Shown piece by piece: positions 1 through 6,435 of a stretch of DNA of 64,000 nt. The notes beneath the pieces are model-generated. The model was given only the letters and a program-made list of their open reading frames with translations, was not told the DNA's origin and did not search any database. Numbering within the stretch: the stretch's first letter is position 1; each line of letters starts with the position of its first letter. The DNA lies in assembly GCA_049647585.1 (NCBI GenBank), contig JBARXY010000014.1:1-64000 (forward strand), read 5' to 3'. A program made the position numbers and the translations under genes. Source of the DNA: JAGQSZ01 sp049647585. GTDB taxonomy: Bacteria > Actinomycetota > Acidimicrobiia > Acidimicrobiales > Microtrichaceae.

Positions 1-81
1 CGCCACAGCATCACGCTTGAACTCGTCGGTGAACTTGCGCCGGGCCCGCCCCGGCGGGTTCTCCTGCTCCATCACTGACAT
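1..81 (-). CDS. IS3-family transposase OrfA, N-terminal part, cut by window edge
   Basis: The minus strand starts at an ATG (79-81) and stays open for 27 codons to the window edge. The peptide begins MSVMEQENPPGRARRKFTDE and continues with FKRDAVA. The segment RRKFTDEFKRDAVA is typical of the first helix-turn-helix helix of IS3-type OrfA proteins, which bind the element ends before the OrfAB transposase acts. A strong ribosome site, AGGAGGT, sits six bases before the ATG and fixes the start. Only the first part of OrfA is visible, so activity of the element cannot be judged. Confidence 0.75.
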   Translation of the reverse strand, partial: MSVMEQENPPGRARRKFTDEFKRDAVA

Positions 82-125
82 GACTACCTCCTATACGAGG
101 TGACCGGTCAGCAGGGGGACCCTCA
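1..125 (-). mobile_element. left end of an IS3-like insertion sequence
   Basis: The transposase start lies about 44 bases inside a putative end that reads TGAGGGTCCCCCTGCTGACC on the minus strand (revcomp of roughly 106-125). IS3-family ends usually begin with TG, which fits. The reading frame that enters from the right (328 downward) loses natural protein character here, supporting 125/126 as the insertion boundary. The other end is outside the window, so the inverted repeat and any target duplication cannot be checked. Confidence 0.55.
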
Positions 126-328
126 AACTGCTCGAGCTGGGACAGTGGGGTATGTGATTCGAAGTAGTCGGAAACCCATCGGAGTATGCGGATTCTCTGA
201 TATGCGGGGATTGCCGTGAGCGGAGTATGGGGCTCGAAGTCCATCCCGGGCGCAAGTGCGTTCAGTTGTTCCTCGAACGATGACCAAGTCAGCGCGTTGG
301 TCGTGAAGTCACGCTCGTTCTCCACCAT
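126..328 (-). pseudogene. 5' part of an unknown gene truncated by the IS element
   Basis: An ATG at 326-328 is preceded by GGTGAAG on the minus strand. It opens a frame with natural-looking protein for about 67 residues (MVENERDFTTNALTWSSFEE at the start, RIRILRWVSDYFES later). At position 125 it runs into the IS end, and the following residues (GPPADRSPRIGG...) come from IS sequence. No signal peptide or membrane segment is visible. I do not recognise the family. Small acidic proteins with several aromatics can be immunity proteins, but that is only a guess. It is divergent from the gene at 501. Confidence 0.5.
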
Positions 329-459
329 TTGTCTTCACCGTTCTGTGGAAGGTCTCTTGAGGGCTGTGTGTGTCTAACACCTGGATCATCAACTCTGGCA
401 CTCGGTAGTGACACTCGAAGGGGTAATTGGCTTTCGAAGCAACAGTTTCGACGCCTCGC

Positions 460-476
460 AACACTTGAGAAGTGTT
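460..476 (+). promoter_or_regulatory. short perfect hairpin upstream of the gene at 501
   Basis: AACACTT and AAGTGTT form a perfect 7-bp inverted repeat around the 3-base loop GAG. It lies 24 bases before the ATG at 501 and between two divergent genes. It could be an operator for either gene or a leader hairpin. No T-tract follows, so a terminator is unlikely. Confidence 0.3.
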
Positions 477-500
477 CCTCGATAGGTGCAGGTGAGATTG

Positions 501-800
501 ATGCGATCTGATTCGACGAACAGTCCATGGATGGACCCACGCAACCCGCTCGGGGCGCATGGGCTGGACACGTACCAGATCGCCATGATCCACGTGGTTG
601 CGTCCGACGCTGTCGACACACTGGATCTGCCACACATCGTTCACGTAGCAGACCCGTACCTCGACGTACCCCTGGTCTTCGGTCCCTTTGCTGCTCCTGC
701 TGATGCGATTGTCTTTGCCGACACGTTCCGTCGTGACCTCAGCTACCTGGGATGCGAAACGGAACCGACAATCACGGTCATTCCGTTGCGGCCTCAATAG
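501..800 (+). CDS. hypothetical protein, 99 aa
   Basis: An ATG at 501 is preceded by AGGTGAG, and the frame shows strong G/C preference at third codon positions, so it is probably real. The protein is cytosolic in appearance, with no signal peptide or membrane segment. It contains hydrophobic stretches such as TYQIAMIHVVAS and PLVFGPFAAPADAIVFAD and ends TITVIPLRPQ. I do not recognise a domain. It diverges from the IS-disrupted gene and stands apart from the sigma-factor cassette that starts 180 bases later. A GTG at 486 is an alternative start with a poorer ribosome site. Confidence 0.6.
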   Translation: MRSDSTNSPWMDPRNPLGAHGLDTYQIAMIHVVASDAVDTLDLPHIVHVADPYLDVPLVFGPFAAPADAIVFADTFRRDLSYLGCETEPTITVIPLRPQ

Positions 801-953
801 CCGCATAGGGATAAGTAGGGATGGCCGTGAGACGAAAGTCAGGCATCGCCGAGACTGCACCAAACCCGGGGTGGCTCAAGGGCTCGGTGAGTCTTCAACA
901 CCTCGATGGATTTTCTTTCGTTGGGCGCAACACTTGGGTGGTCTCATGACACT

Positions 954-979
954 GGAACCCTGAGGACCTGTTCGTCGTG
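954..979 (+). promoter_or_regulatory. possible ECF-type promoter before the sigma-factor gene
   Basis: GGAACC at 954-959 resembles the -35 element read by many ECF sigma factors. CGTC (973-976) and CGTG (976-979) follow at 13 and 16 bases, and the ATG is at 982. If used, the transcript would be nearly leaderless and the factor autoregulated. The spacing is ambiguous and I see no second copy elsewhere in the cassette, so this is weak. Confidence 0.25.
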
Positions 980-981
980 GG

Positions 982-1587
982 ATGACCTCACGCGGCAGAG
1001 GCGGCATTCAATTGGACGAAACCGAAGATGACACAGATCGTCGGATCAGAGAGTTCACTGCAGTCCATGGGCGAGCCGTCGAATCCGTCCTTGCGTCGAT
1101 CGAGTACGACCGGGCTGAACGTGAAGACCTCTGGTCGGAAGTATTTGTCACCGCGTTCCTGCGGATGGACCAACTTGAGTCACTTTCGTCGGACCAGGTT
1201 CGAGGCTGGCTGATCCGCACAGCCCGCAACCTCACCGCCAACGCAGCTCGTCGTTCAAATACTCGTATGCGGCTCGGCACGCGCCTTTCGGCCCAGCCTT
1301 CTCACCTCTCACCGTCGGCAGAGTCGTCATACATCGACGGCGCTGCGTGGAACAGCTCGAAAGACGGCCGCAACGACGGTGGACTCGATATCAACATCAT
1401 CCAGACTGCGTGGCGAGACTTGGATGACTCACATCGACAGGTTCTCGTGCTGGCAGCAGCTGGCCATGACGGTCCGAGTATCGCCAGCACACTCGACATC
1501 TCCCCGGCCGCCGCTCGTTCACGGCTCATGCGAGCCCGACGCGCGTTCCTGAATGCCTACTCACGAGTCAAGGAGGACTGTCAATGA
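982..1587 (+). CDS. ECF-family RNA polymerase sigma factor
   Basis: This 201-aa protein has the two-domain layout of group IV sigma factors. A region 2-like segment spans about residues 25-100 (EREDLWSEVFVTAFLRM and VRGWLIRTARNLTANAARRS). A region 4 helix-turn-helix spans about 140-195 (LDDSHRQVLVLAAAG, then SIASTLDISPAAARSRLMRA). The central linker is low-complexity. It should direct RNA polymerase to a small regulon. Its stop overlaps the ATG of the next gene, a single-TM protein, which is the usual sigma/anti-sigma pairing. It heads the cassette that ends at the terminator near 7800. Confidence 0.85.
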   Translation: MTSRGRGGIQLDETEDDTDRRIREFTAVHGRAVESVLASIEYDRAEREDLWSEVFVTAFLRMDQLESLSSDQVRGWLIRTARNLTANAARRSNTRMRLGTRLSAQPSHLSPSAESSYIDGAAWNSSKDGRNDGGLDINIIQTAWRDLDDSHRQVLVLAAAGHDGPSIASTLDISPAAARSRLMRARRAFLNAYSRVKEDCQ

Positions 1588-2369
1588 CCTCCATGCCCGA
1601 CAACGAGCGTGAACTGTTCGAGGAACTATCGGCTTGGATACTCGCCGAGTCCGCAGGCACACCGGCGTTGGATCCGACCTCGGGTGATCTGGACAAGTCG
1701 GAACGAATGAGCGACGAGCGCATGGCCGAGCTCACCGAACTGGTTATCTCTAGGGGGCGGCGTCTGCAAAGTCGAACTCCTAGGCGCCGCCGCAAACGTC
1801 GGATCGCTGTCGGAACGGCGATCGCTGTTGCGCTCACCGCCACTACCGCCGTCGGAGCCCTAGTACTCAGTCGTGAACAGCCCACGAATCCAGCAGCCGG
1901 TTCAGCATGTCGCGCAGAGGCCAAAAAAGATGCCAGCGCGCTCGTCATCCCATTGACCGACGATCCTGTGGCCTACTGCAGATCCGCGTGGGACAGCGGT
2001 TCGCTCAAGAAGTTCGGCATTGACAGTCCGCCCAAATCCCTGACTGCCTGCATCAACGGGCAGGGTGTGATTGAAGTCTTCCCGGGAACCGAATCGGTCT
2101 GTGCACAACTCGGTCTTTCCCTAGCCGACACGAACCTCAACCCGGAAAACCGTCGAATTGTCGAGCTGAATGATCGGATCATCAGCGAGATAAACGAAAC
2201 CGACTGCCTATCTGCCGAAGAAGCCGAATCCACTGCCCGTCGCATCCTTAACGACATCGGCCTCGACGATTGGACGGTCCGTATTAACGCCGATGCCGTA
2301 GGTGCGGACTGCGCCTGGGCCGGTATAGGCGATGACAACCATCACGTCTTCATCATGAAGTTGAGATAA
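1584..2369 (+). CDS. single-pass membrane protein, probable anti-sigma or sigma-coupled regulator
   Basis: The ATG overlaps the sigma-factor stop (ATGA), so the two are translationally coupled. The 261-aa protein has a cytoplasmic N-terminus of about 70 residues ending in a very basic stretch (SRTPRRRRKRR). One transmembrane helix follows at about 74-96 (AVGTAIAVALTATTAVGALV), then a roughly 160-residue outer domain with several cysteines. This topology and position fit an anti-sigma factor with its sigma-binding part inside and a sensor outside. I do not see the zinc HXXXCXXC motif of ZAS anti-sigma factors, so the role is inferred from context. Confidence 0.65.
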   Translation: MTSMPDNERELFEELSAWILAESAGTPALDPTSGDLDKSERMSDERMAELTELVISRGRRLQSRTPRRRRKRRIAVGTAIAVALTATTAVGALVLSREQPTNPAAGSACRAEAKKDASALVIPLTDDPVAYCRSAWDSGSLKKFGIDSPPKSLTACINGQGVIEVFPGTESVCAQLGLSLADTNLNPENRRIVELNDRIISEINETDCLSAEEAESTARRILNDIGLDDWTVRINADAVGADCAWAGIGDDNHHVFIMKLR

Positions 2370-2384
2370 CTGCGAAGGAACAAG

Positions 2385-2924
2385 ATGAATCGGACTATCG
2401 CAGCGGCCGTGGCCGCCACAGCCGCAATTACGTATCCATCGGTCGCGCCTGCGGGCGCACTGGATTCAGAATCGGTTCACGACCAGACAGAAGGAGTGGT
2501 CGCTGACTTCGAGGGACGTCGGATCAATCTTGCGGAGGGATGGGGCGACGCGGAGGCATGTAGAAGCGACGACGAAGGTACTCGCTGCTATCGCTCGGCG
2601 ACCCAGATGTACAACGCAGAGCACCTTTTCGCCAACGCAGGGGCGATTGTTGCGAGCATCTGCTCCGGGGATGTGAATCTCTACAGCGATGCTAGCTACG
2701 CCGGGACGGTGCTAAGCCTCAACACGCGCTCTGTGGTCATAAACCTGGCTGGCTACGGGTTCGACAATGTTACCAGTAGCTACAAGATCGGACCTTGCGG
2801 CTCCCGGTTCTACGACACTACGACCGGTTCCGGTCTCTACCCCGGAACCACCACGGCCAATACCGTCGCAGCAAGCATGTCCCCCGGCTGGGACAACAGG
2901 ATCGGCAGCATAACCATCTCTTGA
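2385..2924 (+). CDS. secreted beta/gamma-crystallin or I36 inhibitor-like protein
   Basis: The start is set by GAAGGAACAAG before the ATG. Residues 1-25 form a Sec-type signal peptide (IAAAVAATAAITYPSVAPAG). The C-terminal half carries two segments typical of the crystallin or peptidase-inhibitor I36 fold: NLYSDASYAGTVL leading to YGFDNVTSSYKIGPC, and a final GWDNRIGSITIS. Four cysteines (59, 68, 93, 138) could form disulfides outside the cell. I36-like proteins bind proteases or act as small extracellular beta-folds. Here the neighbours suggest an exported partner or target of the cassette. The function is not proven by sequence. Confidence 0.6.
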   Translation: MNRTIAAAVAATAAITYPSVAPAGALDSESVHDQTEGVVADFEGRRINLAEGWGDAEACRSDDEGTRCYRSATQMYNAEHLFANAGAIVASICSGDVNLYSDASYAGTVLSLNTRSVVINLAGYGFDNVTSSYKIGPCGSRFYDTTTGSGLYPGTTTANTVAASMSPGWDNRIGSITIS

Positions 2925-3061
2925 AGCCAAGCAAGGGCACGGATATGCGCCAACGAATGTCTCGGGCGGACCCACTTGCCCCATCAATAGGGGCCGCCCG
3001 GGACTGTAGGCATGTAGGCCTGCAACAGATCTGGTTCCCAACGACACTTTGAAGTTGAGCG

Positions 3062-3100
3062 CAGGAGTGGGAGGTCCACTCCTGATCCTGTGTCAGGAGT
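3062..3100 (+). promoter_or_regulatory. three-part alternating hairpin element
   Basis: The segment CCACTCCTG (3076-3084) pairs perfectly with CAGGAGTGG upstream (3062-3070, loop GAGGT). Its overlapping form ACTCCTGA (3078-3085) pairs perfectly with TCAGGAGT downstream (3093-3100). The two hairpins share the middle arm and exclude each other. The element lies about 70 bases before the start of the small secreted protein gene. No T-tract follows either stem. An attenuator, an RNA switch or a three-site operator are all possible. Confidence 0.45.
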
Positions 3101-3167
3101 CGACCGATCCCCAGAAACGCAATTGGGGGAACTGGTCGGAAGTTGGAATCAAGAGGAGGAGAAGGAA

Positions 3168-3563
3168 ATGCGCAAGATACTTGGAGGCCTTGTGGCAGCG
3201 ATGCTGGCGACTGGGCTGCTCGTCACAACAGCAGGGCCAGCATCTGCTGCTGCATGCAAGCTTTACAACGGAACAACTGCCACGAAGGCATCAACAGGCA
3301 ACTGGTATTCGCAGGCGTTCACCACTCCGACGGGAGGATGTAACGACACAAACCTGTATCTCACTTCATATTCAAACTATTACAAAGGGCAGTACCTCAG
3401 TGGCGGAACCTGGACAGACGGGGCTGCTGGGTGGAAATTGGTTCCGGCAAACACCCCGTCATACGGTTCTGGGAGGGTGCTCATTTCGAGCGTTACGGAC
3501 GGAACGCCGGTTCGGGTCACGGAATATCAGCATGGCGGAAGTGCAGTGACGGTTGGCCTCTAG
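3168..3563 (+). CDS. small secreted protein, two-cysteine, unknown family
   Basis: I start at 3168 because AGAGGAGGAGAAGGA stands directly before that ATG and a signal peptide follows at once. Residues 1-27 (MRKILGGLVAAMLATGLLVT, then TAGPASA) form a signal peptide with a likely ASA cleavage site. The mature chain is about 104 residues, rich in Gly, Thr, Ser and Tyr (NLYLTSYSNYYKGQYLSGG), with Cys30 and Cys58 as a possible disulfide pair. Third positions are less G/C-rich than in core genes here. It is followed, with a short overlap, by a lipoprotein and an ABC exporter, so it may be an exported effector or bacteriocin-like protein. I see no clear match to a known family. Confidence 0.7.
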   Translation: MRKILGGLVAAMLATGLLVTTAGPASAAACKLYNGTTATKASTGNWYSQAFTTPTGGCNDTNLYLTSYSNYYKGQYLSGGTWTDGAAGWKLVPANTPSYGSGRVLISSVTDGTPVRVTEYQHGGSAVTVGL

Positions 3564-4383
3564 GACTGTTCCAGCCATTGCTAATATCAACGGGTTTGTC
3601 CTGACGGTGATCTTGGCTACTTCGCTTCTCATTGCGGCGTGCGGGTCATCGCAGGGCAAGCCCAACGCTGAGGGGCTGGACCAGGAGCTTGTCGATCTGG
3701 TCGCTCCAATTTCGGGTGAGTCGATCAGGAACTCGCGCGAGTTGTCCGATGAAATTTCTCGTCGAAGCTACGAGGTGAATAACGAGTGTCTGGATGACAA
3801 GTTTGGGAAGCAGAATTGGCCGGACTTTCAACCTGATCGGACTCGATGGTTCGATTTCCCAGACGTCGATGAGTTGCGTGAGTACGGATTTCACCCGCCG
3901 GGGCCGATCGAACGAGACGACCACGAGTCTGGCGACCCGACGCCGACTGGCAAGGCATGGGATGACGCAGTTGAAGCGTGTCAGGAGCAGATTGCCAAAT
4001 CTGACCCGGGTCGCAAGGCCTTCGAGCTTCGAAATGAATGGGGATCGGAGGTAGTAGCGGCCGCCAGAAGTCGTGACGAAGAGGTGAATCTTTGGAAGCA
4101 GGCGGCTGACTGTCTTGTCGACCTCGGGTATCCACGATCGGCGGTGGGCGACGAGGACGCGTTCTTGGCTTGGGTGACCGGAGAAGAGATAAGACTCCAC
4201 AAGACGATGTCTGAGTCGGAGGTCAACAAGCATCAACGTAAGACCGCCGGTGACTATGTCGACTGCGCAGAACATGTTTGGAAAGCAAGGACCAAGTTTC
4301 TGTCGGCCAAGCGAGACAATTGGCTGGCAAGTCGGGTTGATCAGTTGAGGTCGCTTTCAGAGCAGATCCGCTCTGCTCCATGA
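3553..4383 (+). CDS. lipoprotein with paired-cysteine duplication, unknown function
   Basis: A TTG start at 3553 overlaps the preceding stop by 11 bases. A hydrophobic stretch ends in the lipobox LIAAC, giving lipidated Cys30. The mature part is about 246 residues, charged and helical, with Cys79, Cys143, Cys187 and Cys238. The contexts pair up: ECLDDKFG with DCLVDLGY, and EACQEQIAK with DCAEHVWKA. This suggests an internal duplication, each half closed by a disulfide. The position between a secreted small protein and its putative exporter suggests an immunity, chaperone or substrate-binding role at the outer face of the membrane. None of these is shown by a known domain. Confidence 0.65.
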   Translation: MASRTVPAIANINGFVLTVILATSLLIAACGSSQGKPNAEGLDQELVDLVAPISGESIRNSRELSDEISRRSYEVNNECLDDKFGKQNWPDFQPDRTRWFDFPDVDELREYGFHPPGPIERDDHESGDPTPTGKAWDDAVEACQEQIAKSDPGRKAFELRNEWGSEVVAAARSRDEEVNLWKQAADCLVDLGYPRSAVGDEDAFLAWVTGEEIRLHKTMSESEVNKHQRKTAGDYVDCAEHVWKARTKFLSAKRDNWLASRVDQLRSLSEQIRSAP

Positions 4384-5687
4384 GAACTGGTCCGCGTAGC
4401 TGGGTGCGCAATTCGGCGGTTGCCGGGTTGGTTGTGGCGTTGGTGACGGTGAGCCTCGGTGCTGGCTGGTACATGGCAGATCGCTCGGCGCAGACGCCGG
4501 ACCGGGTGGCGGCAAATGCGAGTCCGCCTCAGGAGATTCCTGTCACTGTCGAGGTTGAGGAACGCATCCTGAGTGAGAGTGTTGTGCTCCGAGGGAGCGT
4601 GGTTGCTGCCGATCCAACACAGGTCATGCTCGCTATACCAGAAGGGGTCGCTCCGATAGTCACTGCCACTCCTGTGCCCGCGGGTTCGACGGTGGAAGAG
4701 GGTGACGTCATTTTGGGGGTCGCTGGTCGTCCGGTCTTCGTGGTGGCAGGGCCGTTCCCGCTGTTTCGCGATCTGGTTCCGGGCGACGAAGGCGTTGACG
4801 TAAAGATGGTGCAGGAATCGTTACTCCGTCTGGGATACCGGATCCCCAAGGACGAGTTGGGGCGATTCGGAAACCAGACGGGCAGTGCGGTAGCGAAGAT
4901 TTGGAACTACAGCGGCTATCCGCCAGCGGTCAACAATGTCATCGATACATCTTCGGACCAGGGTCGCGTGGCCGGCGACGGCAGCGCCGGTGAACAGGGT
5001 GCCTCGGCAGCAGGTGGAGGTTCAGCTGACACCTCTGATGGAAACTCAATTTCTGGTGCAGCGACAACTCGCAGCGACGTCGTTATCAGGCGGTCTGAGG
5101 TCGCTGTCGTTCCAACACTGCCCGCGACTGTTGTGGGACTGAACGCCCAAGTCGGGTCTCTTGTTACGGCTGACCAGCCAGTCATTTCCGTGACCAGCGC
5201 CGGTCTCGTATTGAGTGTCCAACTTCAGAGTTCACAGGCCAATTCGGTGAAGGAGGGGATGACCGGGGAAGTTGACGACCCAACCCTCGATCTGCACATC
5301 CCCGTCGTTGTGGTCCAGGTAAAAGACGGTGCAGGAGGTGCGGACAATGGTGGCCAAGGCGGCGATACCGGACTTGTTGCACTGCTCAGGCCGACCGTGA
5401 AGCCGTTCGACCAGGGGATCCTCGGCTCGGACCTGAGGGTACGTATCAAGACGATCGCGTCGGCTGACGCGAAACTTGCCGTTCCGGTCGCCGCAGTGCG
5501 GAGCCGAGCAGACGGCAGCCAGTATGTCATCAGGCTGGACAAAAACGCTGACTCTGAGAGGGATTCAACCACCTCTAGGCGCCGGAACGTGACCGTGGAT
5601 ACAGGCCTCAGCGCCGGAGGCTGGGTAGCGATAGAACCGTCATCCGCAGATACCCTGGGCAAAGGCGACCGGGTGATCGTCGGATGA
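4380..5687 (+). CDS. membrane fusion (HlyD-like) protein with peptidoglycan-binding domain
   Basis: The ATG overlaps the lipoprotein stop (ATGA). The 435-aa protein has an N-terminal membrane anchor at about 12-34 (VAGLVVALVTVSLGAGWYMA). A PG-binding_1-like segment follows at about 140-180 (LVPGDEGVDVKMVQESLLRL, then GYRIPKDELGRFG), then a Gly/Ser/Asp-rich linker (GEQGASAAGGGSADTSDGNS). The C-terminal half carries lipoyl or beta-barrel-like segments (ATVVGLNAQVGSLVTADQPV; VPVAAVRSRADGSQYVIRL). Such proteins link MacB-type ABC transporters to the cell wall in Gram-positive actinobacteria. It is coupled to the ATPase gene downstream. Confidence 0.8.
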   Translation: MRTGPRSWVRNSAVAGLVVALVTVSLGAGWYMADRSAQTPDRVAANASPPQEIPVTVEVEERILSESVVLRGSVVAADPTQVMLAIPEGVAPIVTATPVPAGSTVEEGDVILGVAGRPVFVVAGPFPLFRDLVPGDEGVDVKMVQESLLRLGYRIPKDELGRFGNQTGSAVAKIWNYSGYPPAVNNVIDTSSDQGRVAGDGSAGEQGASAAGGGSADTSDGNSISGAATTRSDVVIRRSEVAVVPTLPATVVGLNAQVGSLVTADQPVISVTSAGLVLSVQLQSSQANSVKEGMTGEVDDPTLDLHIPVVVVQVKDGAGGADNGGQGGDTGLVALLRPTVKPFDQGILGSDLRVRIKTIASADAKLAVPVAAVRSRADGSQYVIRLDKNADSERDSTTSRRRNVTVDTGLSAGGWVAIEPSSADTLGKGDRVIVG

Positions 5688-6433
5688 AACACGCACGAGG
5701 TCGGGCCTCGTCGGACGATACACGGACCGCCCAAACCGGTGACCTCACGGTTGTCGAGCGCGGGCTTGGCCCGTTGATCGAGTGGACCGCCATCGAGGTC
5801 ACCTACCCGGGGTTTGTCGACGTCCAAGCGGTCAAGCCGACTTCGTTGGAGGTAGAGCGTGGTGAATCTGTAGCGGTAATGGGGCGTTCCGGTTCCGGAA
5901 AGAGCTCGCTATTGAGCGTCATGGCGCTGCTGCAACGGCCGACAGGCGGCCGCTACATCCTTGATGGGATCGACGTCGGTGGGCTTTCCGAAAGAGAGCG
6001 GGCAGCGGTGAGGGCCAACAGAGTCGGAGTAGTTTTCCAAGCGTTTCACCTGATGGAACGCCGCACTGTTTTCCAGAACGTCGCCTTGGGAATGCTTTAC
6101 AGCTCGGTTCAGCCGAGCCAACGCGAAGCTTTAGCGACCGAGGCGATTTCACGGGTTGGGCTCATCGACCGAACCCACGCTCGGGCCAACACACTGTCGG
6201 GTGGAGAGCGCCAACGAGTTGCGATAGCCAGAGCCATCGCGCACCGACCCAGAGTGTTGTTCGCCGATGAGCCGACAGGGAACCTGGACCGCCACAACGC
6301 GGACCAAGTGATGGAGCTACTGCTTGAACTCGGCGGCAACGAGTTCACCCTTGTTGTAGTCACCCACGACCCTGAAGTTGCGCGACTAGCGCAGCGGACC
6401 TTGGTAATGGACGACGGCAAGGTCACCACGTAG
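5684..6433 (+). CDS. ABC transporter ATP-binding protein, MacB/LolD type
   Basis: This 249-aa ATPase overlaps the fusion-protein stop (ATGA). Its motifs are complete: Walker A GRSGSGKSS at 67-75, Q-loop VVFQAFHLMERRTVFQNV at about 117-134, signature LSGGERQ at 171-177, Walker B VLFADEPTGNLD at 191-202, and the H-loop in VVVTHDPEVA. The ERRTVFQNV pattern and EPTGNLD are typical of the MacB/LolD/FtsE family, which powers FtsX-type permeases rather than classical importers. The N-terminus is about 30 residues longer than usual. It should energise the permease at 6436. Confidence 0.9.
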   Translation: MKHARGRASSDDTRTAQTGDLTVVERGLGPLIEWTAIEVTYPGFVDVQAVKPTSLEVERGESVAVMGRSGSGKSSLLSVMALLQRPTGGRYILDGIDVGGLSERERAAVRANRVGVVFQAFHLMERRTVFQNVALGMLYSSVQPSQREALATEAISRVGLIDRTHARANTLSGGERQRVAIARAIAHRPRVLFADEPTGNLDRHNADQVMELLLELGGNEFTLVVVTHDPEVARLAQRTLVMDDGKVTT

Positions 6434-6435
6434 AA

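Noticed and set aside
309..863. Long minus-strand open frame of 184 codons
   Set aside because: It is antisense to the 501-800 gene, which has a ribosome site and good third-position G/C bias. The minus product is compositionally unnatural.
3168..3563. Assignment as a lactococcin-972-type bacteriocin
   Set aside because: Only the locus layout and a short YSNYYKG-like segment recall that family. The rest does not fit, so I left the family unknown.
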